From Tessaracoccus lapidicaptus (GTDB taxonomy: Bacteria > Actinomycetota > Actinomycetes > Propionibacteriales > Propionibacteriaceae), in contig NZ_MBQD01000006.1 in assembly GCF_001693815.1 (NCBI RefSeq), positions 1-59,909 on the forward strand: DNA of 59,909 nucleotides, given 5' to 3'. Positions within the stretch are counted from its first letter, which is position 1, and each line of letters starts with the position of its first letter. The notes beneath the pieces are model-generated. The model worked only from the letters and a program-made list of their open reading frames with translations. It did no database searches and was not told the origin of the DNA. A program made the translations under genes and the position numbers. Positions 18,094 to 27,009 of this stretch are shown here, piece by piece.

Positions 18094-18696
18094 ATGCCTG
18101 GTCGACGCGCTTCCCAACAGTCCTCCGAGCGCACCCTCGCGCTCACCATCCTCGGGGTGGGCACCGCTGCGTCGCTGGCCTCCCTCCTCGGCGGAGTGTG
18201 GCTCGTCCGCGCCGGCGTCGTGGTCGCCGTCCTCATGGCCTTCGCCGCCACGTGGGTCGCCTGGCGTGAGGTGCGGGCCGAGCGCGAACGGCACGCGGTC
18301 GAGATGAAGCACGAGGTCGGGCTCCGCGCCCAGCAGGCCGAGCGGTTCCACGAAGAGTCCGTCGCCATGATCAGCCGCTTCAACGCGCGCGCCGAGAACC
18401 TTCAGGCGGTCATCGCGAAGCTTCGCGGCCAGCTGGGTGCCGCGAAGGCGGAACTCAGCTCGATGCGCGGCAACGCCGTGTGGTTGCGTGCCGAGGTGGC
18501 CGAGCGTCAGTCGCGGATCGAGGCGCTGGAGGCGCGCATCGCGGAGCTCGAGGCGGAGGAGACGGCCAACATCGTCGACCTGCCGCGCCGCGTCTCGCCG
18601 AGCGTGGCCGACATCTGGGGCGAGAACGAGCACCCCACGATGGTGGACCTCGCCCGTCTCAACCTCGACGGGCTGCCGGAGCTGCGGCAGGCCTGA
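18094..18696 (+). CDS. Hypothetical membrane protein with cytoplasmic coiled coil
   Basis: 200 residues, not recognised as a named family. An N-terminal basic/polar stretch (1-13) leads to two adjacent hydrophobic segments (about 14-36 and 40-58), then a long charged region (about 60-155) with heptad-like Leu/Ala spacing (for example VAERQSRIEALEARIAELEAEE), which predicts a coiled coil. The C terminus ends in a DLPRR motif and a short polar tail. A role as a membrane-attached scaffold or divisome-like accessory is possible but not shown. It follows the fol operon with its own leaderless-type promoter and converges on the NuoD-like gene. Confidence 0.65.
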   Translation: MPGRRASQQSSERTLALTILGVGTAASLASLLGGVWLVRAGVVVAVLMAFAATWVAWREVRAERERHAVEMKHEVGLRAQQAERFHEESVAMISRFNARAENLQAVIAKLRGQLGAAKAELSSMRGNAVWLRAEVAERQSRIEALEARIAELEAEETANIVDLPRRVSPSVADIWGENEHPTMVDLARLNLDGLPELRQA

Positions 18697-18716
18697 GCCG
18701 CAGCGGGACGCCCCGC

Positions 18717-19826
18717 CTACTTGTCCGCATCGCCGACGGTGTAGCCCAATGAGGCCACGACGTCGGCGATGTCGTCTGTCCGGACCCCTTCCAGGGCGCA
18801 GCCCAGCGCGGACAGGTCGCTGAACGACGGCGTCCGCAGCGCCACCCGCCACGGCGTCTGGCCGCCCCGCGAGACCAGCAGGCACGACGCGATGCCCCAC
18901 GGGGCCTCGATGTCCGTCTCGTGTTCGCCCTCGGGGACCTTCAGGCGGCGCGACAGCCGCACCGCCACGTCGCCGGGGGTCGCGGCGGCCAACGACCGTG
19001 CGACCCGCACCATGTCGACGCTGGTGCCGACCTCGTCGATCAGCACGGCGAACCGGGACTCGGCGTCGCCCGCGGACCGCGGGGTGACGGGCCGGAAGAC
19101 CTGACCGTAGGCGCAGTAGCCGCCCGCCCGGCGGTCGAGGTCCAGGCCGGCCGCGCGCGCGACGGGTCCGCTCAGCCCGTAGCCGAGGCACGTCCGGGCG
19201 TCCAGGACGGCCAGACCCGAGTAGCGGCTCGTGCCGGCGAGGGTGGCGCGCAGGTCCGCCGATACCCGGGACGCGTCGTCCAGCAGGTCGTCCAGGTGGT
19301 CCAGCCAGCCCTCCGGGGCGTCGGCGGCCAGGCCGCCGACGCGGTTGAGCATGGGGTGCACCCGGTTGCCGCTCCACCCGAGCATGGCGTCGCGCAGCCG
19401 GTCCACGACCTGCCAGAGGCGGGCCGCGGCGTCCCCGCCGGCGAGGTGGCTGAGGAAGGACAGGTGGCTGTGGATGCGGGCGAGTTCCGCCAGGAGTGTC
19501 CGCAGCACGGTGGCCCGCGGTGGGGGAGTGAGCCGCATCGCATTCTCCACCGTGAGGGTCAGGCTCAATTCACCGCTGAATGCGGCGAGCCAGTCGTGGC
19601 GGTCGCCGAGCATGATCATGGAGCGGTAATCGCGGACCTCGAATAATTTCTCGGCAGCCCGATGCCCATATCCGGATGTGACGTCGGCGCTCCGGATGAC
19701 TCCGGCCTCTGTCTCCACCACCACCCGCACCATTCCGGCGGAGGTGGGGTGCCGATACCCCAGCGAAATACCGGTGTGGTCGGGCAGAATGAGCCCACCG
19801 ATGCTGAATTGCTGCATATTCGACAA
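18717..19826 (-). CDS. Orphan NuoD-like (complex I 49-kDa / hydrogenase large subunit fold) protein
   Basis: 369 residues with clear resemblance to NADH-quinone oxidoreductase subunit D. Blocks seen are HRAAEKL (near residue 54), RHDWLAAF, a Pro-Arg-Ala region before LRTLLAELARIHSHL, GLDLDRRAGGYCAYGQVF, EHETDIEAPWGIASCLLVS and WRVALRTPSFSDLSALGCAL. No other nuo gene is nearby. The two residues that contact quinone in Thermus Nqo4 appear changed: His38 (THG) aligns with SAG, and Tyr87 (RMDY) aligns with Trp in RHDW. It is therefore probably not part of a standard quinone site. It is divergent from lsr2 (73-nt gap); its function is unknown. Confidence 0.75.
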   Translation of the reverse strand: MSNMQQFSIGGLILPDHTGISLGYRHPTSAGMVRVVVETEAGVIRSADVTSGYGHRAAEKLFEVRDYRSMIMLGDRHDWLAAFSGELSLTLTVENAMRLTPPPRATVLRTLLAELARIHSHLSFLSHLAGGDAAARLWQVVDRLRDAMLGWSGNRVHPMLNRVGGLAADAPEGWLDHLDDLLDDASRVSADLRATLAGTSRYSGLAVLDARTCLGYGLSGPVARAAGLDLDRRAGGYCAYGQVFRPVTPRSAGDAESRFAVLIDEVGTSVDMVRVARSLAAATPGDVAVRLSRRLKVPEGEHETDIEAPWGIASCLLVSRGGQTPWRVALRTPSFSDLSALGCALEGVRTDDIADVVASLGYTVGDADK

Positions 19827-19899
19827 TGCCGACCCCTTTTGCGGATTCCCCGGACAGCGGTAATCTCAGCGGAGAAATCCCTACCCCCAGGAGGACACT

Positions 19900-20220
19900 A
19901 TGGCACGCCAAGTTCGCGTGTTTCTCGTCGATGATATCGACGGGTCGCCCGACGCACGCACGATCGAGTTCTCGCTCGGCCGCGATTCCTACACCATCGA
20001 CCTGACCGAGAAGAACGCCGCGAAGCTGGAGAGCGCCCTGGCGCCCTTCATCGAGAAGGCCACCAAGGCCGGCCGCAAGGCCGGCGCCGCCCGCAAGCCC
20101 GCGTCCCGCAAGACCGACAACAACGCGGTCCGCGAGTGGGCGAGGGAGAACGGCCGCAAGGTGTCGGACCGGGGCCGCATCCCCGCCGACGTCATCGCCG
20201 CCTACGAAGCGGCTCACTGA
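19900..20220 (+). CDS. lsr2: Nucleoid-associated protein Lsr2
   Basis: A 106-residue Lsr2, an H-NS-like xenogeneic silencer that coats AT-rich DNA. The N-terminal dimerisation domain is visible ([11 protein letters not shown], then [13 protein letters not shown]). A basic linker (55-72) follows, then the DNA-binding domain with [19 protein letters not shown], whose RGR (91-93) is the AT-hook-like minor-groove motif. ATG 19900 has AGGAGG upstream. The upstream region is AT-richer than its surroundings, which fits Lsr2 autoregulation. The gene precedes clpC, a common actinobacterial order. Confidence 0.96.
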   Translation: MARQVRVFLVDDIDGSPDARTIEFSLGRDSYTIDLTEKNAAKLESALAPFIEKATKAGRKAGAARKPASRKTDNNAVREWARENGRKVSDRGRIPADVIAAYEAAH

Positions 20221-20237
20221 CCGCTCGCCGGGCGTGC

Positions 20238-20254
20238 GTTCGCGGGGGGTGAAC
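20238..20254 (+). promoter_or_regulatory. Candidate ClgR operator upstream of clpC
   Basis: GTTCGC-N5-GTGAAC is an imperfect inverted repeat (one mismatch) about 90 nt before clpC. ClgR sites in actinobacteria have a CGC-N5-GCG core with AT-rich flanks and regulate clp genes. The match is partial and ClgR itself is not in the window. Confidence 0.4.
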
Positions 20255-20340
20255 CACGGAGCGTTCGGTCCCTTCGCTTCGTTAGTAAGCTAGAAGCGGT
20301 TGCCCGGCGCGCGTCGCCGGACAACAGGAGGGAAGTTTTC

Positions 20341-22851
20341 ATGTTCGAACGGTTCACGGACCGCGCCCGGCGCGTGATCGTCCTGGCGCAGGACGAGGCG
20401 AAGCTGCTCAATCACAACTTCATCGGCACCGAGCACATCCTGCTCGGGCTCATCCACGAGGGCGAGGGCGTGGCCGCCAAGGCCCTCGAGTCGCTGGGAA
20501 TCGCCCTGGAGGCGGTGCGTGAGCAGGTCGAGGAGATCATCGGCCAAGGGCAGCAGGTGCCGACGGGGCACATCCCCTTCACGCCGCGCGCGAAGAAGGT
20601 TCTCGAGCTCTCGCTGCGCGAGGCGCTGCAGATGAACCACAACTACATCGGCACCGAGCACATCCTCCTCGGCCTCATCCGTGAGGGCGAGGGCGTGGCC
20701 GCTCAGGTGCTCATCAAGCTCGGCGCGGACCTCAACCGGGTCCGCAACACCGTGCTGCAGCTCATCACGGGCTACCAGGGCCGCGAGGCCTCGATGTCCG
20801 GGGCTCCTGAGGCGGGGCCCGAGAAGGGCAGCTCGCAGATCCTGGATCAGTTCGGCCGCAACCTCACGCAGGCGGCGCGGGAGAACCAGCTCGATCCGGT
20901 CATCGGACGCACCCACGAGATCGAGCGCGTCATGACGGTGCTGAGCCGCCGCACCAAGAACAACCCGGTGCTGATCGGCGAGCCCGGCGTGGGCAAGACG
21001 GCCGTCGTGGAGGGCCTGTCGCAGGCCATCGTGCGCGGCGACGTGCCCGAGACGCTGCGCGACAAGCAGATCTACACGCTGGATCTCGGCGCCCTCGTGG
21101 CCGGTTCCCGTTACCGCGGTGATTTCGAGGAGCGCCTCAAGAAGGTCCTCAAGGAGATCAAGACCCGCGGCGACATCATGCTGTTCATCGACGAGATCCA
21201 CACGCTCGTCGGCGCCGGCGCCGCGGAGGGGGCCATCGACGCGGCCTCCATCCTCAAGCCCATGCTGGCGCGCGGTGAACTGCAGACCATCGGCGCCACG
21301 ACGCTGGACGAGTACCGCAAGCACATCGAGAAGGACGCCGCGCTCGAGCGGCGGTTCCAGCCCATCCAGGTGGCGGAGCCGTCGGTGGCGCTGACGGTCG
21401 ACATCCTCAAGGGCCTTCGGGACCGGTACGAGGCGCACCACCGCATCACCATCACCGACGAGGCTCTCGTGGCGGCGGCCACGCTGGCGGACCGCTACAT
21501 CCAGGACCGCTTCCTGCCGGACAAGGCGATCGACCTGATCGACGAGGCCGGCGCCCGGCTGCGGATCCAGCGCATGACGGCACCGCCGGACCTGCGTGAG
21601 TTCGACGAGGCCATCGCGGCGAACAAGCTCGAGAAGGACGCCGCCATCGACGCGCAGGACTTCGAGCGCGCGGCACGGCTCCGCGACGAGGAGCAGCGCC
21701 TCCGGGCACTGCGCGCCGAGCGCGAGGAGGCCTGGAAGCAGGGCGACTCCGACATCCCGGCCGTGGTCGGCGAGGAGGAGATCGCCGTCGTGCTGTCCGG
21801 CTCCACCGGCATCCCCGTGTTCAAGCTCACGGAGGAGGAGTCCCAGCGGCTCCTGCGCATGGAGGAGGAACTGGGCAAGCGCTACATCGGCCAGGAGGAC
21901 GCGGTCAAGGCGTTGTCCCGCTCGATCCGCCGCACCCGGGCCGGCCTCAAGGACCCGAAGCGCCCCAGCGGCTCGTTCATCTTCGCCGGCCCGTCCGGCG
22001 TCGGAAAGACCGAGCTGACCAAGGCGCTGACGGAGTTCCTGTTCGGCGACGAGGACGCGCTCATCACTCTCGACATGAGCGAATACTCGGAGAAGCACAC
22101 CGCGTCGCGGATGTTCGGTTCGCCGCCCGGATACGTCGGCTACGAGGAGGGCGGCCAGCTCACTGAGAAGGTGCGACGCAAGCCGTTCTCCGTGGTGCTG
22201 TTCGACGAGATCGAAAAGGCCCACCCTGACATCTTCAATTCGCTGTTGCAGATTCTCGACGAGGGTCGCCTCACGGATGCTCAGGGCCGGGTGGTTGATT
22301 TCAAGAACACCGTCATTGTCATGACGACCAACCTCGGTTCCCGGGACATCTCCAAGAGCGTCAATCTCGGATTCTCCCGGGCCGGAGACGCCGAGTCGAG
22401 CTACGAGAAGATGAAGGCGAAGGTGTCGGATGAGCTGAAGCAGCACTTCCGTCCCGAGTTCCTCAACCGTGTCGACGAGATCGTCGTGTTCCACCAGTTG
22501 TCGCAGGCCGACATCGAGCGCATCGTCGACCTCATGGTGGCGCAGATCGAATCGCGGTTGAAGGACAAGGACATGGGCATCGAGCTCACGCCGGCCGCGA
22601 AGACCCTCATCGCCAAGCGCGGGTTCGACCCGGTGCTCGGGGCCCGGCCGCTGCGCCGTGCCCTCCAGCGCGACATCGAGGACATCCTGGCCGAGAAGAT
22701 CCTGTTCGGGGATCTGCAGCCGGGACAGATCGTCCAGGTCGATGTGGCCGATGAGGGCGCGGAGCTGCCGTTCAAGTTCACCGGCGTCGCCAAGGCGGAG
22801 CTGCCGGAGTTCGAGCCGGCCTCAGACGGCGAGGGCGGCCAGGCCTCCTGA
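20341..22851 (+). CDS. clpC: ATP-dependent Clp protease ATP-binding subunit ClpC
   Basis: An 836-residue HSP100/AAA+ unfoldase that feeds substrates to ClpP. The order of parts is an N-terminal double Clp repeat (1-145), AAA-1 with Walker A GEPGVGKT (213-220), a central region with a UVR-like helical hairpin around 420-460 that marks ClpC rather than ClpB, and AAA-2 with Walker A GPSGVGKT (550-557) and a conserved TTNLGS sensor. The ClpP-docking region is in AAA-2. ATG 20341 follows GGAGGGAAG. The upstream inverted repeat suggests ClgR control. A strong hairpin follows the stop. Confidence 0.96.
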   Translation: MFERFTDRARRVIVLAQDEAKLLNHNFIGTEHILLGLIHEGEGVAAKALESLGIALEAVREQVEEIIGQGQQVPTGHIPFTPRAKKVLELSLREALQMNHNYIGTEHILLGLIREGEGVAAQVLIKLGADLNRVRNTVLQLITGYQGREASMSGAPEAGPEKGSSQILDQFGRNLTQAARENQLDPVIGRTHEIERVMTVLSRRTKNNPVLIGEPGVGKTAVVEGLSQAIVRGDVPETLRDKQIYTLDLGALVAGSRYRGDFEERLKKVLKEIKTRGDIMLFIDEIHTLVGAGAAEGAIDAASILKPMLARGELQTIGATTLDEYRKHIEKDAALERRFQPIQVAEPSVALTVDILKGLRDRYEAHHRITITDEALVAAATLADRYIQDRFLPDKAIDLIDEAGARLRIQRMTAPPDLREFDEAIAANKLEKDAAIDAQDFERAARLRDEEQRLRALRAEREEAWKQGDSDIPAVVGEEEIAVVLSGSTGIPVFKLTEEESQRLLRMEEELGKRYIGQEDAVKALSRSIRRTRAGLKDPKRPSGSFIFAGPSGVGKTELTKALTEFLFGDEDALITLDMSEYSEKHTASRMFGSPPGYVGYEEGGQLTEKVRRKPFSVVLFDEIEKAHPDIFNSLLQILDEGRLTDAQGRVVDFKNTVIVMTTNLGSRDISKSVNLGFSRAGDAESSYEKMKAKVSDELKQHFRPEFLNRVDEIVVFHQLSQADIERIVDLMVAQIESRLKDKDMGIELTPAAKTLIAKRGFDPVLGARPLRRALQRDIEDILAEKILFGDLQPGQIVQVDVADEGAELPFKFTGVAKAELPEFEPASDGEGGQAS

Positions 22852-22860
22852 ACCCGATGT

Positions 22861-22892
22861 CGACGGGGCGGTCCCACGGGGCCGCCCCGTCG
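22861..22892. terminator. Terminator hairpin between clpC and DUF202 gene
   Basis: An 11-bp inverted repeat (22861-22871 with 22882-22892; arm CGACGGGGCGG) with a 10-nt loop lies right after clpC and before the end of the convergent DUF202 gene. It can serve both directions. Confidence 0.75.
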
Positions 22893-22914
22893 TCGCGTTC
22901 CCGGGGCTCTGGGG

Positions 22915-23244
22915 TCAGAGCGCGAGGAGCGACAGCACGAGCACGACGATGCCGGCCGCGGCCACCGTGCCCGCCACCACGGCGGGCAGCAGGCCGTCGG
23001 CCAGGATGCGCCCGCCGCGGGTCAGCGTGCGGTGCGTGTAGTCGTAGCGGCGCCGGCCCCACACCCCGATGACCAGGGCGGCCAGCAGGCCGAGGCCGGC
23101 GAGCAGCCAGGCCCAGTTCTCCACCGTCGGCGCGGCGATCCGCGAGTAGACCAGGGCGCCGCCGCCCAGGGACAGCGCGGTGCGCTGCCACGCCAGCCCG
23201 GTGCGCTCCGGTTGGAGGCCGGGATCGGCCGGACGGTCGGTCAC
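22915..23244 (-). CDS. DUF202 membrane protein (second of pair)
   Basis: 109 residues. The N-terminal LQPERTGLAWQRTALSL block is typical of DUF202, followed by three membrane segments (about 25-45, 48-65 and 88-108). GTG 23244 overlaps the stop of the upstream DUF202 gene as GTGA, so the two are coupled. DUF202 proteins (YidH/YidG-like) often occur as tandem pairs; their function is unknown. The longer open frame upstream (to 23373) is antisense to nothing useful and lies inside the first gene. Confidence 0.8.
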   Translation of the reverse strand: MTDRPADPGLQPERTGLAWQRTALSLGGGALVYSRIAAPTVENWAWLLAGLGLLAALVIGVWGRRRYDYTHRTLTRGGRILADGLLPAVVAGTVAAAGIVVLVLSLLAL

Positions 23245-23603
23245 CGGAACAGGAATCCGAGGACGACCAGGATCCCGCTCACGCTGACCGCCAGCGTGAC
23301 CGGCAGGGCGAACAGCGACGCCGGCAGCGGGCTGTAGAGCCGCAGCGCACGCTCGTAGCGGACCCATCCCCACCAGGCCAGCGGCGCGGCGGCGATCCCC
23401 GTCACCATGAGCACCACCGAGGCGGCGATGCGGAACGCGTCGTGCAGGTCGAGCCCCAGTACCTCGAGCGCGATGCCGGCCGCGAGGAGGGCCAGCGAGG
23501 TCCTGATCCAGGCGAGGAAGGTCCGCTCGTTGGCCAGCGAGAACCGCGCGTCGGGTTCGTCGCCGTTGTCATAGACGGAGGCAGGGAAACGCTGTCGGGC
23601 CAC
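23241..23603 (-). CDS. DUF202 membrane protein, YidH-like (first of pair)
   Basis: 120 residues with the DUF202 signature RFSLANERTFLAWIRTSLALLAAGIAL followed by three membrane segments (about 32-50, 58-77 and 97-118). This resembles E. coli YidH. The product is an inner-membrane protein of unknown role. It heads a two-gene unit with the next DUF202 gene (4-nt overlap) and is divergent from pgsA, 68 nt away. Confidence 0.85.
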   Translation of the reverse strand: MARQRFPASVYDNGDEPDARFSLANERTFLAWIRTSLALLAAGIALEVLGLDLHDAFRIAASVVLMVTGIAAAPLAWWGWVRYERALRLYSPLPASLFALPVTLAVSVSGILVVLGFLFR

Positions 23604-23659
23604 CGGATCACCGTAGCGTCACTTCGGCGGGCCGTCGCCTGACCGCCGGTCCGGCTGGC

Positions 23660-23665
23660 TAGGGT
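23660..23665 (+). promoter_or_regulatory. -10 element (TAGGGT) of a leaderless gene
   Basis: TAGGGT is followed by 6 nt and the GTG start of the phosphatidyltransferase gene. No Shine-Dalgarno is present. Confidence 0.6.
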
Positions 23666-23671
23666 GGTGAG

Positions 23672-24346
23672 GTGCTGTCGTTCCTGCGTGGCGCGTATGG
23701 ACGCGCCCTGACCCCCCTGGCCCGATTCCTGTTGCGGATCGGGCTCTCGCCGACCGCCGTGACGTTCGCGGGGACGCTCGGGGTGGTCCTGGCTGCGTTG
23801 TGGTTCCTGCCGCGGGGCGAGTGGATCGCCGGCTTCGTCGTCGTGGGGGTGTTCCTGCTGGCCGACGGCCTGGACGGGACGATGGCGCGTGCCGGTGGCA
23901 GGCAGACGCGGTTCGGGGCGTTCATCGACTCAACCATGGACCGCATCGCCGACGGCGCGGTGTTCGCGGCCCTCGCGGTCTGGGCCGCGGGCCGCGACGT
24001 CGCCACCCTGTGGTGCGCCCTCGCCGCGCTCGTCCTGGGCTTCGTGGTGTCCTACGCCCGGGCGCGCGCCGAGGCTGAGGGCTGGGACGCGTCGGTGGGC
24101 ATCTTCGAGCGCGCCGATCGGCTGGTCGTCGCAGGGGTGGCGGCGGTCGCCGTCGACCTCGGAGCCCCGCTGTGGGTCCTGACGCTGGCGCTGGGTGTCG
24201 TCGCCGCCGGGAGCGCCGTGACCGTGGCGCAGCGCGTCGCCGCGGCCTGGGCGGCCGCCGCCGCGTCCGCCCCGCGCCGCCACCCCGGCACGACACGCCG
24301 TCGAACTCGTGGCTCGGACTCCCTGAGTGGCCCGATCGCGGAGTAG
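23672..24346 (+). CDS. pgsA: CDP-alcohol phosphatidyltransferase (phosphatidylinositol phosphate synthase type)
   Basis: A 224-residue integral membrane enzyme. It contains the full CDP-alcohol phosphotransferase motif DG-x2-AR-x8-G-x3-D-x3-D (from DGTMAR, about residue 71). Overall spacing, the LLRIGLSPTAVTFAGT start, and the ISY-like and ERADRLV blocks resemble mycobacterial PgsA1, which makes phosphatidylinositol phosphate from CDP-diacylglycerol and inositol phosphate. Five to six membrane helices are expected. The C terminus is Ala/Arg-rich. The gene looks leaderless. Phosphatidylglycerophosphate synthase activity is the main alternative, but the similarity favours the inositol enzyme. 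Confidence 0.82.
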   Translation: MLSFLRGAYGRALTPLARFLLRIGLSPTAVTFAGTLGVVLAALWFLPRGEWIAGFVVVGVFLLADGLDGTMARAGGRQTRFGAFIDSTMDRIADGAVFAALAVWAAGRDVATLWCALAALVLGFVVSYARARAEAEGWDASVGIFERADRLVVAGVAAVAVDLGAPLWVLTLALGVVAAGSAVTVAQRVAAAWAAAAASAPRRHPGTTRRRTRGSDSLSGPIAE

Positions 24347-24376
24347 GGCTGCTATTCGTGTCGCTGCCGGCGCCCC

Positions 24377-25351
24377 TCAGGCGGGCGTGACCGCGCCACC
24401 GATCAGCCGCACCCGCACGGTGGGACCCTCCACCCTCTCGGGCGCGGACACGACGGCGCGCTGCCCGTCCGGCAGCCGCACGCCGATCTCGACGTCCTCG
24501 ACGGTGTAGCCCTGGTCGACGACCGGCACCTCGACGCCGGTGTCGTCGAGCACCAGCGAACTCGGCCCGATCCCCAGCACCGCACCGACGGGCAGCGTGC
24601 CGGACCAGCCCAGCTCGTGTGCCTGCTGGTGCGTCACGAAGGCCCGGAACCCCAGGAATGCCGCGACGTCCTTGCTCGACGGCGTGCGGCGCAGCGCGTC
24701 CGGGTCGTCGATCTGCAGCAGACGACCCTCCTGCAGCACCGCGACCGTGTCCGCGACGGTGAACGCCTCCTGATGGTCGTGGGTGACGTGGATGGCGGTG
24801 GTGTGGGTCTCCCGGAGGATGCGCGCCAGGTCCTCCGCCAGCCGGCGGCGCAAGCCGGTGTCCAGGGCCGAGAGCGGCTCGTCCAGGAGGAGCGCCCGCG
24901 GCGACGGCGCCAGCGAGCGTGCCAGCGCGATCCGCTGCGCCTGCCCGCCGGAGAGTTCCGTCACGCGGCGGTCCTCGAACCCGGGCAGCCCCACCAGCTC
25001 CAGCATCTCCGCGACCCTGGTCCGCTGCGCCGCCCGGTCCCAGCGGCTCAGCCCGTACGCGATGTTGCGGCCCACGGTCATGGTGGGGAACAGCTGGGCG
25101 TCCTGGAACACGAGCCCGAAGTTGCGCCGATGCACCTTGACGTCGGCGAGATCCTCACCGTCCCACCGGATGCTGCCGGAGGCGAGGGGCTCCAGCCCGG
25201 CGACCGCACGCAGCAGAGTCGACTTGCCCGACCCGGAGGGGCCCAACAGCGCGACGACGCGGCCCGGCGGGACGGCGAGGGTGACGCCGTCGACGGCCGT
25301 CACCGAGCCGTAGCGCACCACCGCGTCGGACACCTCGAGCCCGCTCACCAT
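24377..25351 (-). CDS. thiQ: Thiamine ABC transporter ATP-binding protein
   Basis: A 324-residue ABC ATPase. Walker A GPSGSGKST is at about 36-44, signature LSGGQAQR at about 129, Walker B LLLDEPLSALD, and H-loop HVTHD. A C-terminal TOBE-like domain (about 235-324) follows. ATG 25351 has GGAGGT upstream and overlaps the permease stop by 7 nt. By sequence alone it could power iron or thiamine uptake. The TPP riboswitch at the head of this operon identifies the substrate as thiamine or a derivative. Confidence 0.88.
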   Translation of the reverse strand: MVSGLEVSDAVVRYGSVTAVDGVTLAVPPGRVVALLGPSGSGKSTLLRAVAGLEPLASGSIRWDGEDLADVKVHRRNFGLVFQDAQLFPTMTVGRNIAYGLSRWDRAAQRTRVAEMLELVGLPGFEDRRVTELSGGQAQRIALARSLAPSPRALLLDEPLSALDTGLRRRLAEDLARILRETHTTAIHVTHDHQEAFTVADTVAVLQEGRLLQIDDPDALRRTPSSKDVAAFLGFRAFVTHQQAHELGWSGTLPVGAVLGIGPSSLVLDDTGVEVPVVDQGYTVEDVEIGVRLPDGQRAVVSAPERVEGPTVRVRLIGGAVTPA

Positions 25352-27009
25352 GTGGCCACCTCCTTGGGGCGCACGCGTTCGGCGAGCGCCATCGTGATCC
25401 CGGCCAATCCTGCCAGCACCACGGACGCGGCCAGCGCGATGCCGTAGTTGTCGGCCCCGGGGCGGCCGAAGGCGCGGAAGATGAGGACGGGCAGGGTCGG
25501 GTTGTCGGGGCGGGCGAGGAAGGACGTTGCGCCGAACTCGCCCAGCGACGTCGCGAACGCGAAGCCGACCGCGAGCCCCAGGCCACGCGCGAGGTGCGGC
25601 AGCTCGATCCGGCGCAGCACCTGCAGCGGGCTCGAGCCGAGCGTCGCGGCCGCCTCCAGCTGTCGCGGGTCCAGCGCCCGCAGGGTGGGCAGCAGCGTGC
25701 GCACCACCAGCGGGAGCGCGACCACCGCCTGCGCGATGGGGATCAGCACGATGCTCGAGCGCAGGTCGAGGGGCGGCCGGTTGAGGGTGATGAGATAGCC
25801 GAACCCGACAGTGACGGCGCTGACGCCCAGGGGCAGCAGGAAGAGCCCTTCCAGGGTGGCCAGGGCGTGGCGGGCACCCCTGCGCCGGGGTCTCCGCGAC
25901 GTGACGAGCGCCACGAGGACTCCGAGGCTGACGGCGATCGCCGTGGCGGCCGTCGCGGTGACCAGCGACGTGCGCAGCGCCTCGCCCACGCCGGCGCCGA
26001 GGCCGGTGTCGCCGCCCAGCAGCAGGAAGTTGTCCAGCGACGGCGACCCCCCTGGGGCGATCGCCCGCCACATCAGGGTCGCCAGCGGCAGGCCGAGCAG
26101 CCCGAGCACGACCACCCCGGTGACGGCGACGAGCGGCCAGTCGCGCCACGCCGCGAGGGGCCGGGCGGCGGCGACGTCGGGCTGCAGCCGCAGCGCGCGG
26201 GTCAGCGACGACTGGGCCCGCCCGCTCAGCCACAGCAGGACCGAGACGATGACCAGCTGGGCCACCGAGAGGGCCGCTGCGCCCGGCAGATCGAGCAGCT
26301 GGGTGGTGAGGAACCAGATCTCCGTCTCGATCGTGCGGTAGCGCGTCTGGCCGAGGACCATGACGATGCCGTAGGAGGAGGCGCTGAACAGGAAGACCAG
26401 CGAGCCCGACGACAGCACGGCCGGCGCGAGGGTCGGCAGGGTCACGGTGCGGAACACCCGCGACGGCGCGGCGCCGAGTGTGGCCGCAGCGTCGGCGAGC
26501 CGGGGATCGAGCCTGGCCCAGAACGTGCCGACGGTGCGGACCACGACCGAGTAGTTGAAGAACACCATCGCGGCGAGGATGGCGACGGGGGTGCCGTCGA
26601 GGCCCGTCCAGCCGAGCGGCCCGTCGGAACGGAGCAACGCCCCGAACGCGACGCCCACCACCACGGTGGGCAGGACGAACGGGATGGTCACGAGCGCGCG
26701 GAGCGCGTCGCGCCCGGCGAAGCGCCGGCGGAACAGCAGCGCCGCGCCGGGCAGACCGAGCGCCAGGCACGCCACCGTCGACGCCGTCGCTGCGCCGAGC
26801 GTGAACCCGAGTGCCTGCCACGTCCGCGGCGACCGCAGGACGGCGGCGGCCCCGTCGAGCGTCCACCCCGACCCGTCGTGGAAGCCGCGGGCGACCAGGG
26901 CGGCGGCCGGCCACGCGAAGAACACGACGAGGAAGGCGGCGGGTACGGCGGCCGCGACCGCCCAGCCCGTCCGCCACCCGAGCCGGGTCAGCTCATGGCG
27001 TCGGTCCAC
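25345..27009 (-). CDS. thiP: Thiamine ABC transporter permease (two fused halves)
   Basis: About 554 residues with two copies of the binding-protein-dependent permease unit, giving some 12 membrane segments, as in ThiP and FbpB-type permeases. Each half has an EAA-like loop, the first near DAAATLGAAPSRVFRTVTLP and the second near EAAATLGSSPLQVLRRIELP. The start is uncertain: GTG 27009 lies inside thiB (22-nt overlap), whereas a CTG at 26991 overlaps the thiB stop as CTGA. Both fit coupled translation. It lies between thiB and thiQ behind the TPP riboswitch. Confidence 0.88.
   Translation of the reverse strand: MDRRHELTRLGWRTGWAVAAAVPAAFLVVFFAWPAAALVARGFHDGSGWTLDGAAAVLRSPRTWQALGFTLGAATASTVACLALGLPGAALLFRRRFAGRDALRALVTIPFVLPTVVVGVAFGALLRSDGPLGWTGLDGTPVAILAAMVFFNYSVVVRTVGTFWARLDPRLADAAATLGAAPSRVFRTVTLPTLAPAVLSSGSLVFLFSASSYGIVMVLGQTRYRTIETEIWFLTTQLLDLPGAAALSVAQLVIVSVLLWLSGRAQSSLTRALRLQPDVAAARPLAAWRDWPLVAVTGVVVLGLLGLPLATLMWRAIAPGGSPSLDNFLLLGGDTGLGAGVGEALRTSLVTATAATAIAVSLGVLVALVTSRRPRRRGARHALATLEGLFLLPLGVSAVTVGFGYLITLNRPPLDLRSSIVLIPIAQAVVALPLVVRTLLPTLRALDPRQLEAAATLGSSPLQVLRRIELPHLARGLGLAVGFAFATSLGEFGATSFLARPDNPTLPVLIFRAFGRPGADNYGIALAASVVLAGLAGITMALAERVRPKEVATW

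Noticed and set aside
18717-19826. Functional NuoD of a complex I operon
   Set aside because: No other nuo gene adjoins it, and the residues aligned with the quinone-binding His/Tyr are changed.
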